This document shows positions 1 to 7,087 of a stretch of 64,000 bases of DNA, in pieces. The notes below the pieces were generated by a model. That model was given only the letters and a program-made list of their open reading frames with translations. It was not told the origin of the DNA and ran no database searches. The stretch is taken from the NCBI RefSeq assembly GCF_041821025.1, contig NZ_JBGUAY010000001.1:1-64000 (forward strand). The letters are read 5' to 3'. This DNA is from Egicoccus sp. AB-alg6-2 (GTDB taxonomy: Bacteria; Actinomycetota; Nitriliruptoria; Nitriliruptorales; Nitriliruptoraceae). Both the position numbers and the translations under genes were made by a program. The first letter of the stretch is position 1. Every line of letters begins with the position of its first letter.

Positions 1-7
1 GTGTCAC

Positions 8-38
8 CGGCGGCCCGCGCGAACCGCGCGGGCCGCCG
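8..38. terminator. Perfect 14-bp GC hairpin after the L,D-transpeptidase gene
   Basis: Positions 8-21 pair perfectly with 25-38 around a 3-nt loop (aac). The hairpin lies 5 nt beyond the stop codon of the minus-strand L,D-transpeptidase. There is no T-run on either side, so it is a terminator-like hairpin of the GC-rich actinobacterial kind rather than a canonical intrinsic terminator. Confidence 0.6.
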
Positions 39-43
39 TCGTG

Positions 44-1015
44 TCAGGGGGCGAAGACGTGGGTGCCGCCGTACAGCTGCACCGGGAAGCCGTCGGGCAC
101 CCGGTCGAACAGCCATATCGCGTCGGCCCGCGACACGCGCACGCACCCGTGGCTGGCCGGTCCCGCGGGCACGCTGTTGGAGCCGTGGATCGCGTAGCCG
201 AGGTGGAAGTACATCGGGTCGAACAGCGTGCCGAGGCCGAGGCTGGACTCGCGCACCCCCGCGATACGGCGCTGGATCCTGAACGTGCCGACCGGCGTCC
301 GCGCCTCGGCCGACGTCCCGTCGTTGACCTCGTACGTCGCACCGTTGCCCGACGACACCTTCATCGTCACGACGCGCACGCCGTTCTCGACCAGGTGCAG
401 CACCTGCCGGGTGAGGTCGATCTCGATGCGGTCGTCGGGTCCGCCCTGCAGGTGTGGGACGGCGGGTGGGTCGGCGAGGGCCGCCAGCGTCCGCGGACCG
501 ACGATCCCGTCGACCTGGAGCCCGTTCACGGCCTGGAACGCCATGACGGCCGCGGTGGTCTGCTGGCCCTGCGCTCCGTCGGCCGCCCCGACCAGGTAGC
601 CCAACTCCTGCAGGCGTTGCTGCGCCTGCACGGTGCGCTCCCGCCGCTCCTCCGCCTCGCGACGGGCCTCCTCCTCGGCTCGGGCGGCCTCCTCCTGCTC
701 GAGACGCTCCTGCTCGAGACGCTCCTGCACCAGGCGCTCCTGCTCCAGGCGCTCCTGCTCGGCCCGCTCCTGCTCGGCCCGCTCCTGGGCGGCCGCACGC
801 GCCCTCTCCTCCTCGCGTCGCGTCTGCTCCTGCCGGTTCGCCTCGGCCTCCGCCGCTTCGGCCGCGGCCGCGTCGGCCGCCTCCCGGGCGGCGATCGCCG
901 CCGTCTCGGCGGCCAGTTCCGTGGCACCGGGGCCGCCGGTGCACCCCATCAGCACGAGCGCGGCCAGCACGCCGCTCGTCGCCCGCTGCCGCCCCCGCCG
1001 CTCCAGCCGCTCCAC
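44..1015 (-). CDS. Lipoprotein L,D-transpeptidase (YkuD) with coiled coil and peptidoglycan-binding domain
   Basis: This 323-aa enzyme should form 3-3 cross-links in peptidoglycan outside the membrane. A signal peptide ends in the lipobox LVLMGC (Cys25). About 100 residues of Glu/Arg/Gln-rich coiled coil (EQERL repeats) follow, then a PG_binding_1 domain (about 128-185) and a YkuD domain (about 196-323) with the catalytic SHGCVRVS motif and an upstream conserved His (AIHGSN). I chose the GTG at 1015 because GAAGGG lies 6 nt upstream. An in-frame GTG at 1039 has a poorer ribosome site. The coiled coil probably acts as a spacer from the membrane anchor to the wall. Family assignment is secure; the start is moderately sure. 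Confidence 0.88.
   Translation of the reverse strand: MERLERRGRQRATSGVLAALVLMGCTGGPGATELAAETAAIAAREAADAAAAEAAEAEANRQEQTRREEERARAAAQERAEQERAEQERLEQERLVQERLEQERLEQEEAARAEEEARREAEERRERTVQAQQRLQELGYLVGAADGAQGQQTTAAVMAFQAVNGLQVDGIVGPRTLAALADPPAVPHLQGGPDDRIEIDLTRQVLHLVENGVRVVTMKVSSGNGATYEVNDGTSAEARTPVGTFRIQRRIAGVRESSLGLGTLFDPMYFHLGYAIHGSNSVPAGPASHGCVRVSRADAIWLFDRVPDGFPVQLYGGTHVFAP
691..789 (-). repeat. 15-bp imperfect tandem repeats inside the L,D-transpeptidase coiled coil
   Basis: The octamer CGCTCCTG recurs at 705, 720, 735, 750, 765 and 780, exactly every 15 bp. On the coding strand the unit encodes EQERL-type pentads. The period keeps frame, so unit gain or loss would lengthen or shorten the coiled coil without breaking the gene. 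Confidence 0.7.
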
Positions 1016-1114
1016 GCCCAGCCCTTCATGTGCCGCCACCCGTCCGCTTCCCCGCGCCGTCACGATAGGCGTTCGGACCGGGCCGCCGTGGGGAGCGGCT
1101 GCTTGACTGCCGCC

Positions 1115-2314
1115 ATGCGCTACGACCTCGACCGCATCCGGTCCAGCTTCCCCGCCCTCGACGAGGGCGCTGCCCATTTCGACGGCCCCGGAGGCTCCCA
1201 GGTTCCACGCCAGGTCGCCGAGGCCGTGGGCCGCACCCTGGCGTCCGCCGTCGCCAACCGCGGCCACCTCACCAGCGCGGAACGACGCGCCGAGCGGATC
1301 GTGGGCGAGGCACGTCAGGCCGTCGCGGACCTGCTCGGTGCCGAGCACGACGGCGTGGTGTTCGGCCGCTCCATGACCGCGCTCACCTTCGACTTCGCGC
1401 GCACCCTGTCGCGGCAGTGGCGCCCGGGCGACGAGGTGGTCGTCACACGGCTGGACCACGACGCCAACATCCGGCCCTGGGTGCTGGCCGCGCAGGCCGC
1501 CGGCGCGACGGTGCGCTGGGCCGACTTCGACCGCGACACCGGCGCCTTGCCGACGGCGTCGGTGACCCGACTGCTGGGCGGCCGTACCCGCCTGGTTGCC
1601 GTCACGGGCGCCTCCAACCTGCTCGGGACCCGTCCCGACGTCGCGGCGATCGCGGCCGCCGCACACGAGGTCGGCGCGCTGGTCCACGTCGACGGGGTCC
1701 ACCTCACGCCGCACGCCCCGGTCGACGTCGCAGCGCTCGGCGCCGACCTGTTCAGCTGCTCGCCCTACAAGTTCCTCGGTCCGCACCTGGGGGTGATGGC
1801 GGCAGCGCCCGACCTGCTGGAACACCTGCGGCCCGACAAGCTGCTGCCGTCCAGCGACGCCGTGCCCGAGCGGTTCGAACTCGGCACCCTGCCCTACGAG
1901 CTGCTTGCGGGCACCACCGCCGCCATCGACTTCCTGGCCGACATCGCCGGCGGGAGCGGGACGCGCCGTACCCGCCTGCTGGAGGCCATGGCGCTCCTCG
2001 AGGCACACGAGGCGGCGCTGGCCGTCCGGCTCGAGGACGGCCTCGACCGGCTCGACGGTGTCCGGCGGTTGGGGCTTGCTCCACGCCGCACCCCGACGGT
2101 TGCGTTCGTCGTCGCCGGTCGCCGCCCGCAGGACGTGGCGCGCCACCTCGCCGACGCGGGCGTCAACGCGCCGGCCAGCCACTTCTACGCCATCGAGGCG
2201 GCGCGGTACCTGGGACTCGGCGACGACGGGGCCGTGCGGGCCGGCATCGCGCCCTACACCGACGATGCCGACATCGACCGGCTGCTCGCCGCCGTCGCGG
2301 AAACCGTCGGCTGA
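1115..2314 (+). CDS. Cysteine-desulfurase-like aminotransferase class V (TIGR01976 / VC1184 type)
   Basis: This is a 399-aa PLP enzyme of fold type I. The PLP Lys is K219 in SCSPYKFLG and the ring-contacting Asp is D193 in HVDG. The C-terminal SHFYAIEAARYLGL segment and the following GIAPYTD match the VC1184-like subfamily (GHYYA...GIAHYNT) rather than true NifS/SufS. The active-site Cys loop of desulfurases is not visible, so sulfur transfer to an Fe-S machinery is doubtful. It is transcribed away from the L,D-transpeptidase and is convergent with the Rrf2 gene (16 nt between stops). Substrate unknown. Confidence 0.85.
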   Translation: MRYDLDRIRSSFPALDEGAAHFDGPGGSQVPRQVAEAVGRTLASAVANRGHLTSAERRAERIVGEARQAVADLLGAEHDGVVFGRSMTALTFDFARTLSRQWRPGDEVVVTRLDHDANIRPWVLAAQAAGATVRWADFDRDTGALPTASVTRLLGGRTRLVAVTGASNLLGTRPDVAAIAAAAHEVGALVHVDGVHLTPHAPVDVAALGADLFSCSPYKFLGPHLGVMAAAPDLLEHLRPDKLLPSSDAVPERFELGTLPYELLAGTTAAIDFLADIAGGSGTRRTRLLEAMALLEAHEAALAVRLEDGLDRLDGVRRLGLAPRRTPTVAFVVAGRRPQDVARHLADAGVNAPASHFYAIEAARYLGLGDDGAVRAGIAPYTDDADIDRLLAAVAETVG

Positions 2315-2330
2315 CGTCGGGCCGCGTCCC

Positions 2331-2786
2331 TCAGCGGTCGTGTGCGTGACCGGTCGCGGCGTGTTCGACGTCGAGCGCGGCGTCCCGGGCGACGAGGTCC
2401 GCGAAGCTGGTCGCGGCCAGCGAGCTGCGCAGGGCTTCGCGGGCCTCACTGAGGGGCTCGTGCACGGCGCAGGCGTCCTGCCATCGACACGGCCCACCCC
2501 GCAGGACGCACTCGCGGGTCGGCTCGTCCTCCGCGACCTCGATCACCTCGAGCAGCGAGACCTGCTCGGGGGCGCGCGCCAACACGTAGCCCCCACCCCG
2601 GCCGGCGACGGAACGCACCAGACCCGCCCGTACCAGCTCGGCCAGCAGCGCCGGCAGGTAGTTGACCGGGATGGCCATCTCGGCCGCGATCGCGCGGGTC
2701 GTGCGGCGCCCGTCGCCGTGGTGGCGGGCGAGGTCGAGGACGGCGCGGACGCTGTAGTCGGCGCGTTTGCCGAGTGTGAGCTTCAT
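2331..2786 (-). CDS. Rrf2-family regulator, NsrR/IscR-like with three cluster cysteines
   Basis: This 151-aa winged-helix regulator opens with the Rrf2 signature KRADYSVRAVLDLA and has a wing region RSVAGRGGGYVLAR. Cys93, Cys100 and Cys106 are spaced C-x6-C-x5-C, very close to NsrR and IscR, so an Fe-S sensor of nitric oxide or redox state is likely. ATG 2786 is preferred to the adjacent GTG 2789. A TAGCCT -10 box lies about 28-33 nt upstream. The next genes upstream encode NnrS-like membrane proteins and a DUF2249 operon, which favours NO sensing over Fe-S biogenesis control. That link is inference from context. Confidence 0.88.
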   Translation of the reverse strand: MKLTLGKRADYSVRAVLDLARHHGDGRRTTRAIAAEMAIPVNYLPALLAELVRAGLVRSVAGRGGGYVLARAPEQVSLLEVIEVAEDEPTRECVLRGGPCRWQDACAVHEPLSEAREALRSSLAATSFADLVARDAALDVEHAATGHAHDR

Positions 2787-2813
2787 CACCGGTTCCGTGG
2801 TCGCCGTGCCGCG

Positions 2814-2819
2814 AGGCTA
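2814..2819 (-). promoter_or_regulatory. -10 box TAGCCT for the Rrf2 gene
   Basis: TAGCCT on the minus strand predicts a transcript start near 2807 and a leader of about 20 nt. No convincing -35 was seen. Confidence 0.4.
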
Positions 2820-2932
2820 ACCGTGACCGTGACGGCGCGGCCGAACTCGCCGACGTTCGCGTCACCTCGCTGACGGAGAGGTGCGGCCGGACAGGCGGGT
2901 CTCTCGACGCCCGACGATCGCTTTCGAAGCCG

Positions 2933-4210
2933 TCAGCCTCCAGCACGCTGCGCAGGTTCGGGAACCGGCAGGAGCGCGGTGAGCAGGGTGACGACGACCA
3001 CGGCCGCGATGAGGCCCCAGCCGAGCGACAGGAGCGATGCCACGTCGGCGACCCCGGCAGCGGCGAGGACGCAGGCGACGATCCCGGTGCCGAGGAACAC
3101 CGCGCGGGCGCGGGCGCCGACCTCGAGGCGTTCCCGCACGAGGTCCCGCGCCCCGGTGGTCCGTCCCCGCAGCATGGGCGCGAGATAGACCAGGGTCGCG
3201 ACGATGGCCTGGGCGAGCACGCCGGTCAGGGCCGCCACACCGACGGCGTCGAGCCAGCGGTAGGCGCCCGCCGCCAGGACGACCACATCGGCCCAGGCGA
3301 CCAGCGGGAAGATCACGGCCACGCTCAGCACCAGGGGTTGCGGGGCGGTCCTGCGCGGCGCCGTGGCCACGGCGCGCGCAACGGCGGCGCATACGGCCGT
3401 GGCGGCGGCGGCATAGATCGCGAGGCCGGCCGCGGCGGCGATCCGGGCTCCCCCGCCCGCCCAGCCGGGGAGGCCGGTCAGCACGAGCAGGAGCACCGCG
3501 GCGCTGAGGCCGGTCGCCCCATGGCGCAGCCAGCGGGCGGAGCGGGCGTCGGCCCCCGGTTCGATGCGGGTCCTCGCCATGGTCGGGCCGAAGAAGACCA
3601 ACGTGGCCAGCAACGTCAGCCCGCCCCATCCGAGGATGTTGGCGTGCAGGTGGGCGATGCGGGCTCCGCCGTACCAGCGTCCCGACAGCACGCCGGACCC
3701 CAGCAGCGCGCCGAGGAGAGCACCGTGGATGAAGGCGCCGTGCGCGCGCTCGTAGACCCGCGCGATCCACGCGAAGCGTGCGCCGACGGCCGCGTGACGC
3801 ATCCTGCGGATGCGGCGATAGGCCACAAACACCGTGGTGGTCAGGATGGTGGCGCCTGCGACCAGCAGCCAGCGCTGCCCGCTCGGCAGGCCGACGACGA
3901 CCGCCAGGATGCCGGCGTTGGTCACGAGCGGCCACCACCACGCCCGCTCGCCCGCGGTCCGGGTCACGGTGCGTGCGAAGTGCTCGCTGAAGGTCGGCAC
4001 CAGGTTGGTGAGGACGCCCAGCGTGAACAGGTGCACCGCCAGCCAGCGGCCGCCGGGCAGGCCGTCGCCGACGCCGAGCCAGACGATCACCGTCACGAGG
4101 TAGACGAGTGCGATCGTGATGCTCGGCGCCGCGGCCCCGAAGGGCGACGCGCCACGGGCGCGCCCGTGACCCGGCGTCGAGATCGGCAACGAGGTACGGG
4201 ACGTGGTCAA
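2933..4210 (-). CDS. Polytopic membrane protein, NnrS/haem-copper-like, probable nitrogen-oxide or copper function
   Basis: This 425-aa protein has roughly 12 predicted membrane helices with conserved His in WLAVHLFTLG, VPTFSEHFART, RAHGAFIHG and ARIAHLHANILGWGG. The HLHANxLGW motif resembles the membrane domain fused to actinobacterial NirK-type multicopper oxidases and the haem-binding helices of NnrS and oxidase subunit I; this is recalled family knowledge, not a search. The start is TTG 4210: GGGAGG sits 6 nt upstream and the TTG overlaps the stop of the preceding gene (TTGA), implying translational coupling. Exact role unknown; the NsrR-like gene downstream suggests NO or nitrite. Confidence 0.7.
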   Translation of the reverse strand: MTTSRTSLPISTPGHGRARGASPFGAAAPSITIALVYLVTVIVWLGVGDGLPGGRWLAVHLFTLGVLTNLVPTFSEHFARTVTRTAGERAWWWPLVTNAGILAVVVGLPSGQRWLLVAGATILTTTVFVAYRRIRRMRHAAVGARFAWIARVYERAHGAFIHGALLGALLGSGVLSGRWYGGARIAHLHANILGWGGLTLLATLVFFGPTMARTRIEPGADARSARWLRHGATGLSAAVLLLVLTGLPGWAGGGARIAAAAGLAIYAAAATAVCAAVARAVATAPRRTAPQPLVLSVAVIFPLVAWADVVVLAAGAYRWLDAVGVAALTGVLAQAIVATLVYLAPMLRGRTTGARDLVRERLEVGARARAVFLGTGIVACVLAAAGVADVASLLSLGWGLIAAVVVVTLLTALLPVPEPAQRAGG

Positions 4211-5362
4211 CGCGGACCTCCCGGAGCGAGGCGCGGGGTCCTCCTGACCGCCCACACGGTGAGGACGACGAACAGGGCGAGTGCCGTGACGTTGCCGTGC
4301 AGGGCGGCCAGCCGCCCGGGGAACGAACCCACGAGATCGGCGCCGATGCGGACGGCGACGGAGACGTGCAGCAGGGCGAGCGGCACGTACGCCACGGGGT
4401 GGTAGGTCAGCGACGTGCGCAGCACGGCGGGAACGATGATGGGCGCGTGGCCCATCACCATGGAGAGGACGAAGCCGAGGAACAGGCTGTGCACGAGCGC
4501 ATCGTGCAGGAGCGGGCCCCGCGCTCCCAGCCCCATGGCGACCCACAGCCCGCCGCTGACCGCCAGCCAGACGTAGCCGGCCAACAGACAGGTGGCCGAG
4601 AAGCGAGGCAGACCCGGTCGTCGGATCGTCCGCCGGGCGAGGTCATGGCGCCAGAGCCAGGCGACCTGCCCGAGCATGCCGAGCCCGCCCAGCACCAGTC
4701 CCGTCCCGAGTCGGAACGGGGTGAGCGCGACGCCGAGGACGAACAGTGCGACCGCGCCGAGGAATCGCCTGCGGCTGGCCGGCGCAGGCAGGGTCAGCCG
4801 GCTGAGCTCGAGCCGCTCACCGATGATGGTCAGCACCAGGAAGGCCGCCAGCAGGGGCGTGATCCGGACGGGGCCGGCGCCGGCCAGCCACCACGCGGCC
4901 GCGGCGACCCAGGTCACGGCGCCGACGGCCATCACCACGAGGTGGGCGTGGACGCCACCGGCGCGCAGGAGGACCAGGTAGGTGGCGGTGACGACCGCTC
5001 CGGCCAGCACGAGGAGGACGCCGGCCAGCTGTCGCTGCAACGGCAGCAACAGCACCGCCGCGGTGGCCGAGTGCAGGAGCCAGGTAACCCCAGCGCCGGC
5101 CCAGCGCGACGGCCCGCTCCAGCGCGATCAGCGTCCCCAGGAAGCCGAGGACCATCACGACACCATGGATGTCGGCAGCGACGGGGCCGTGTTCGACCCC
5201 GCCGCGGGCGAGTCCGGTGGAGGTCCCGGTGAGCAGGCCGAGCCCGCCGCCGGCGAGCCACAGCCGGCGGTGACGGATTCCGGTCGACGCCCCGGCAGAT
5301 GTGTCCCCGCGCGTCACGCGGCGGTCGACGGGCGTGGCGGTGAGCGCGCTGGACGGCTTCAT
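4207..5362 (-). pseudogene. NnrS-like membrane protein, interrupted by a single frameshift
   Basis: The 5' part (ATG 5362 with GGGAAG upstream) encodes about 95 residues ending ...LIALERAVALGRRWGYLAPALG. The rest lies in another frame, resuming as HSATAAVLLLPLQRQLAG and running to the stop at 4207. The switch falls near 5070-5090 and equals one extra (or two missing) bases. After the switch point the first frame turns into Arg/Pro-rich nonsense, while the second frame shows about nine membrane helices and conserved His (DALVHSLFLGF, MGHAPIIVP, AALHGN). Joined, the product is about 385 aa, normal for an NnrS-like protein. It could be a recent mutation, a sequencing error or a programmed shift. 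The operon continues into the next gene by a TTGA overlap. Confidence 0.72.
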
Positions 5363-5410
5363 CGGCGTCTTCCCGGCACCGGGCAGCGACCGGCGCCGCC
5401 GATACGTGGA

Positions 5411-5432
5411 TACCCGATTACTTAGTCGGATA
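5411..5432. promoter_or_regulatory. 22-bp imperfect palindrome, candidate Rrf2/NsrR operator
   Basis: Two facing TAnCCGAnTA half-sites match at 16 of 22 positions. The palindrome lies in the AT-richer gap between the NnrS-like genes (minus) and the DUF2249 operon (plus). The nearby NsrR-like regulator makes it a candidate binding site; the assignment is inferred. Confidence 0.4.
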
Positions 5433-5509
5433 GTAAACGTTGCCAGGAACGCCCCTCAGGGACCTTCGGCCCTATCGAGGGCGACATCGGGCCACGACCC
5501 TCGAAATCA

Positions 5510-5520
5510 TTAGCTGCTAA
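5510..5520. promoter_or_regulatory. Perfect 11-bp palindrome TTAGCTGCTAA upstream of the DUF2249 gene
   Basis: The inverted repeat has 5-bp arms and a central T and is flanked on both sides by ATCA. It sits about 50 nt before the DUF2249 start, in promoter position. The regulator is unknown. Confidence 0.35.
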
Positions 5521-5571
5521 ATCATGGTTCGGCGACGCGTGTGTCGCTGACGCCGACGAAGGACTTCGACG

Positions 5572-5907
5572 ATGACCGCTCATCTCCCGCTCGCCGCCGA
5601 CCTGGACGTCACCGAGGCACCCGCTACCGACCCGGTGGCCGACGGCCACACGTGTGACTGTCACGAGGCGGAGAGCGCCGACCCCGAACTCGACGCACGC
5701 CTGATCCCCCGTGCGGTCCGGCACGCGGCCATCTTCGGCGCGCTGGATGCCGTCGGCCTCGGGCACGCCCTGGTGCTCGTCGCGCCGCACGACCCGCTTC
5801 CCATGCTCGCCCAGCTCGAGGAACGCCAGCCCGGGGCCTTCACGGTCGAGTACCTGCAGCGCGGCCCCGACCGATGGCGGCTGCGCCTGTCCCGACACGC
5901 GCGCTAG
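5572..5907 (+). CDS. DUF2249 domain protein
   Basis: This 111-aa protein carries the DUF2249 core ELDARLIPRAVRHAAIFGAL followed by LVLVAPHDPLPMLAQLEER and VEYLQRGPDRWRLRL. An N-terminal CDC motif precedes the domain. DUF2249 proteins commonly accompany NO-related genes (NnrS, hemerythrin, NsrR), but their biochemical role is not established. ATG 5572 follows AAGGAC. It is the first gene of a plus-strand run with the two paralogues downstream (16-nt gap) and diverges from the NnrS-like operon. Confidence 0.85.
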   Translation: MTAHLPLAADLDVTEAPATDPVADGHTCDCHEAESADPELDARLIPRAVRHAAIFGALDAVGLGHALVLVAPHDPLPMLAQLEERQPGAFTVEYLQRGPDRWRLRLSRHAR

Positions 5908-5923
5908 CCGGGAAGGGATTCGC

Positions 5924-6412
5924 ATGACCACCCCGCTGTTCGCCCATGCCGCGGTCCCGCTGTCGCTGTCGCCCTCCGAGTCGCTCACGCGCCTGCTGGC
6001 GGACCCCACCGTCGTCACGGTCGCGACGGCGGATGCGATCGGCCGCTGCGCGCCCCGGTTCGCGGACTGGGGCCTGCCGATGCACGTCCTGCCGACGGTC
6101 GAGACGACCGTCGGCGCCGACGACGAGCCGGGCCAGGTCCGCCTGCGCTGGTCCGGCCCCGAGGACGTCACGGGATGGCCGTCGATGACGGCCTGGTTGG
6201 CCGTGAGCCCGCGTGGCCGCGACGGCAGCCGCATCACGCTGGTGTCCCCGCGCACCCCGCAGACGGGACTCGGGATCACGAGCGTCCACCGGACCCATGC
6301 CCGTCGCCTGCTCGCCGTCGCGGTCCGGTCCTTCCTGCAGGAACTGGCGACCCAGTTGTCGGCCGCCTCCGCCGCGGCCGTCGTCCCCGAACGCTCCGGA
6401 GCCCTGCGATGA
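5924..6412 (+). CDS. Conserved hypothetical protein, first of a tandem paralogue pair
   Basis: This 162-aa soluble protein begins at ATG 5924 after AAGGGA. It shares with its downstream neighbour a TGWPSM motif, a following beta-rich stretch (GSRITLVSPRTP) and a C-terminal amphipathic helix (ARRLLAVAVRSFLQEL). The strand-then-long-helix layout is reminiscent of SRPBCC/START-like folds, but I cannot confirm this. Its stop overlaps the next start (ATGA). Function unknown; the operon suggests a link to the DUF2249/NnrS module. Confidence 0.75.
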   Translation: MTTPLFAHAAVPLSLSPSESLTRLLADPTVVTVATADAIGRCAPRFADWGLPMHVLPTVETTVGADDEPGQVRLRWSGPEDVTGWPSMTAWLAVSPRGRDGSRITLVSPRTPQTGLGITSVHRTHARRLLAVAVRSFLQELATQLSAASAAAVVPERSGALR

Positions 6413-6960
6413 ACCAGCCGCTGCACCTCCATGGGGTCGAGCATCTCGGCCGCCCCATCGACGAGGTGGTCGACCGTCTGCGCCGGGACGCGTCCACGCT
6501 CGTCGACGCCGCGACCCGGACCGCCCTCGCCGCGACCTCCGAGGACCGCGTCGGGTTCCGGATGGCCACGGAACCAGGTCTCGACACGCGGCTGGAGGGC
6601 GACGGCATGGGCCTCCTCCGGGTGAGCTGGAACGACGACACCGGTCGGTGGCCGCCGGCGGGACGGTTTCCGTTCGCGGTCGAGCCGACCTCGCGCTGGT
6701 GGCACCGCGAGGAGGAGGAGACCGGCTGGCCGACGATGGTCCTGCTGATCGTCGCGACGCCGACGGTGGCGGGAACCCGGCTGGCGGTGTGGTCCACGCG
6801 CGAACCGGGGGTCGACGTGACCACCAATCGGATCGACCGCCACCGACGGGACCGCCTGGCCCGGCGCGCGGTCGAGCAGTTCCTGCCCGCGCTCGCGGGC
6901 CTGCTCGCCGCCGTCGAGGACTCGCCGGACCGTGCGTCGGTGACGTCGTTGCCTGCATGA
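6409..6960 (+). CDS. Conserved hypothetical protein, second of the tandem paralogue pair
   Basis: This 183-aa protein is translationally coupled to the previous gene through ATGA. It carries the equivalent motif TGWPTM, a beta stretch (GTRLAVWSTREPG) and a C-terminal helix (LARRAVEQFLPALAGLL). Two Trp-rich segments (VSWNDDTGRWPP, SRWWHRE) are not seen in the upstream copy. The pair probably arose by duplication and may form a heteromer. No catalytic motif is evident. The stop codon falls inside the palindrome upstream of glutamate dehydrogenase. Confidence 0.75.
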   Translation: MNQPLHLHGVEHLGRPIDEVVDRLRRDASTLVDAATRTALAATSEDRVGFRMATEPGLDTRLEGDGMGLLRVSWNDDTGRWPPAGRFPFAVEPTSRWWHREEEETGWPTMVLLIVATPTVAGTRLAVWSTREPGVDVTTNRIDRHRRDRLARRAVEQFLPALAGLLAAVEDSPDRASVTSLPA

Positions 6961-6972
6961 AGCGTAGCTTTA
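6958..6972. promoter_or_regulatory. Candidate operator TGAAGC-N3-GCTTTA upstream of glutamate dehydrogenase
   Basis: This 15-bp palindrome ends 5 nt before a TAGCCT -10 box and so would block RNA polymerase. A near-identical palindrome (TGAAGC-N3-GCTTCA) lies at 9622-9636 before the GreA-domain gene. The HTH/cupin regulator encoded between the two sites is the obvious candidate protein. Confidence 0.45.
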
Positions 6973-6976
6973 CGGC

Positions 6977-6982
6977 TAGCCT
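6977..6982 (+). promoter_or_regulatory. -10 box TAGCCT for glutamate dehydrogenase
   Basis: TAGCCT predicts a start near 6989 and a leader of about 100 nt before the ATG at 7088. Confidence 0.4.
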
Positions 6983-7087
6983 TCCCCGTGACGCAACGGC
7001 GCGTCGCCACCGCTCGCTCCCGCGCGGGGATGGTCGACGCTGCCGTGCGACCGTGCCGTGCGGGCCCCGACTCCGGAGGTCCTCCGC

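Noticed and set aside
41-2314. A 757-codon plus-strand frame spanning the L,D-transpeptidase and the aminotransferase
   Set aside because: Only the part from 1115 is a real enzyme. The upstream part is the antisense of the repetitive coiled coil and has no ribosome site.
1115-2314. SufS/NifS cysteine desulfurase acting with the Rrf2 regulator
   Set aside because: The active-site Cys loop is absent, the genes are convergent rather than co-transcribed, and no Fe-S assembly genes are present.
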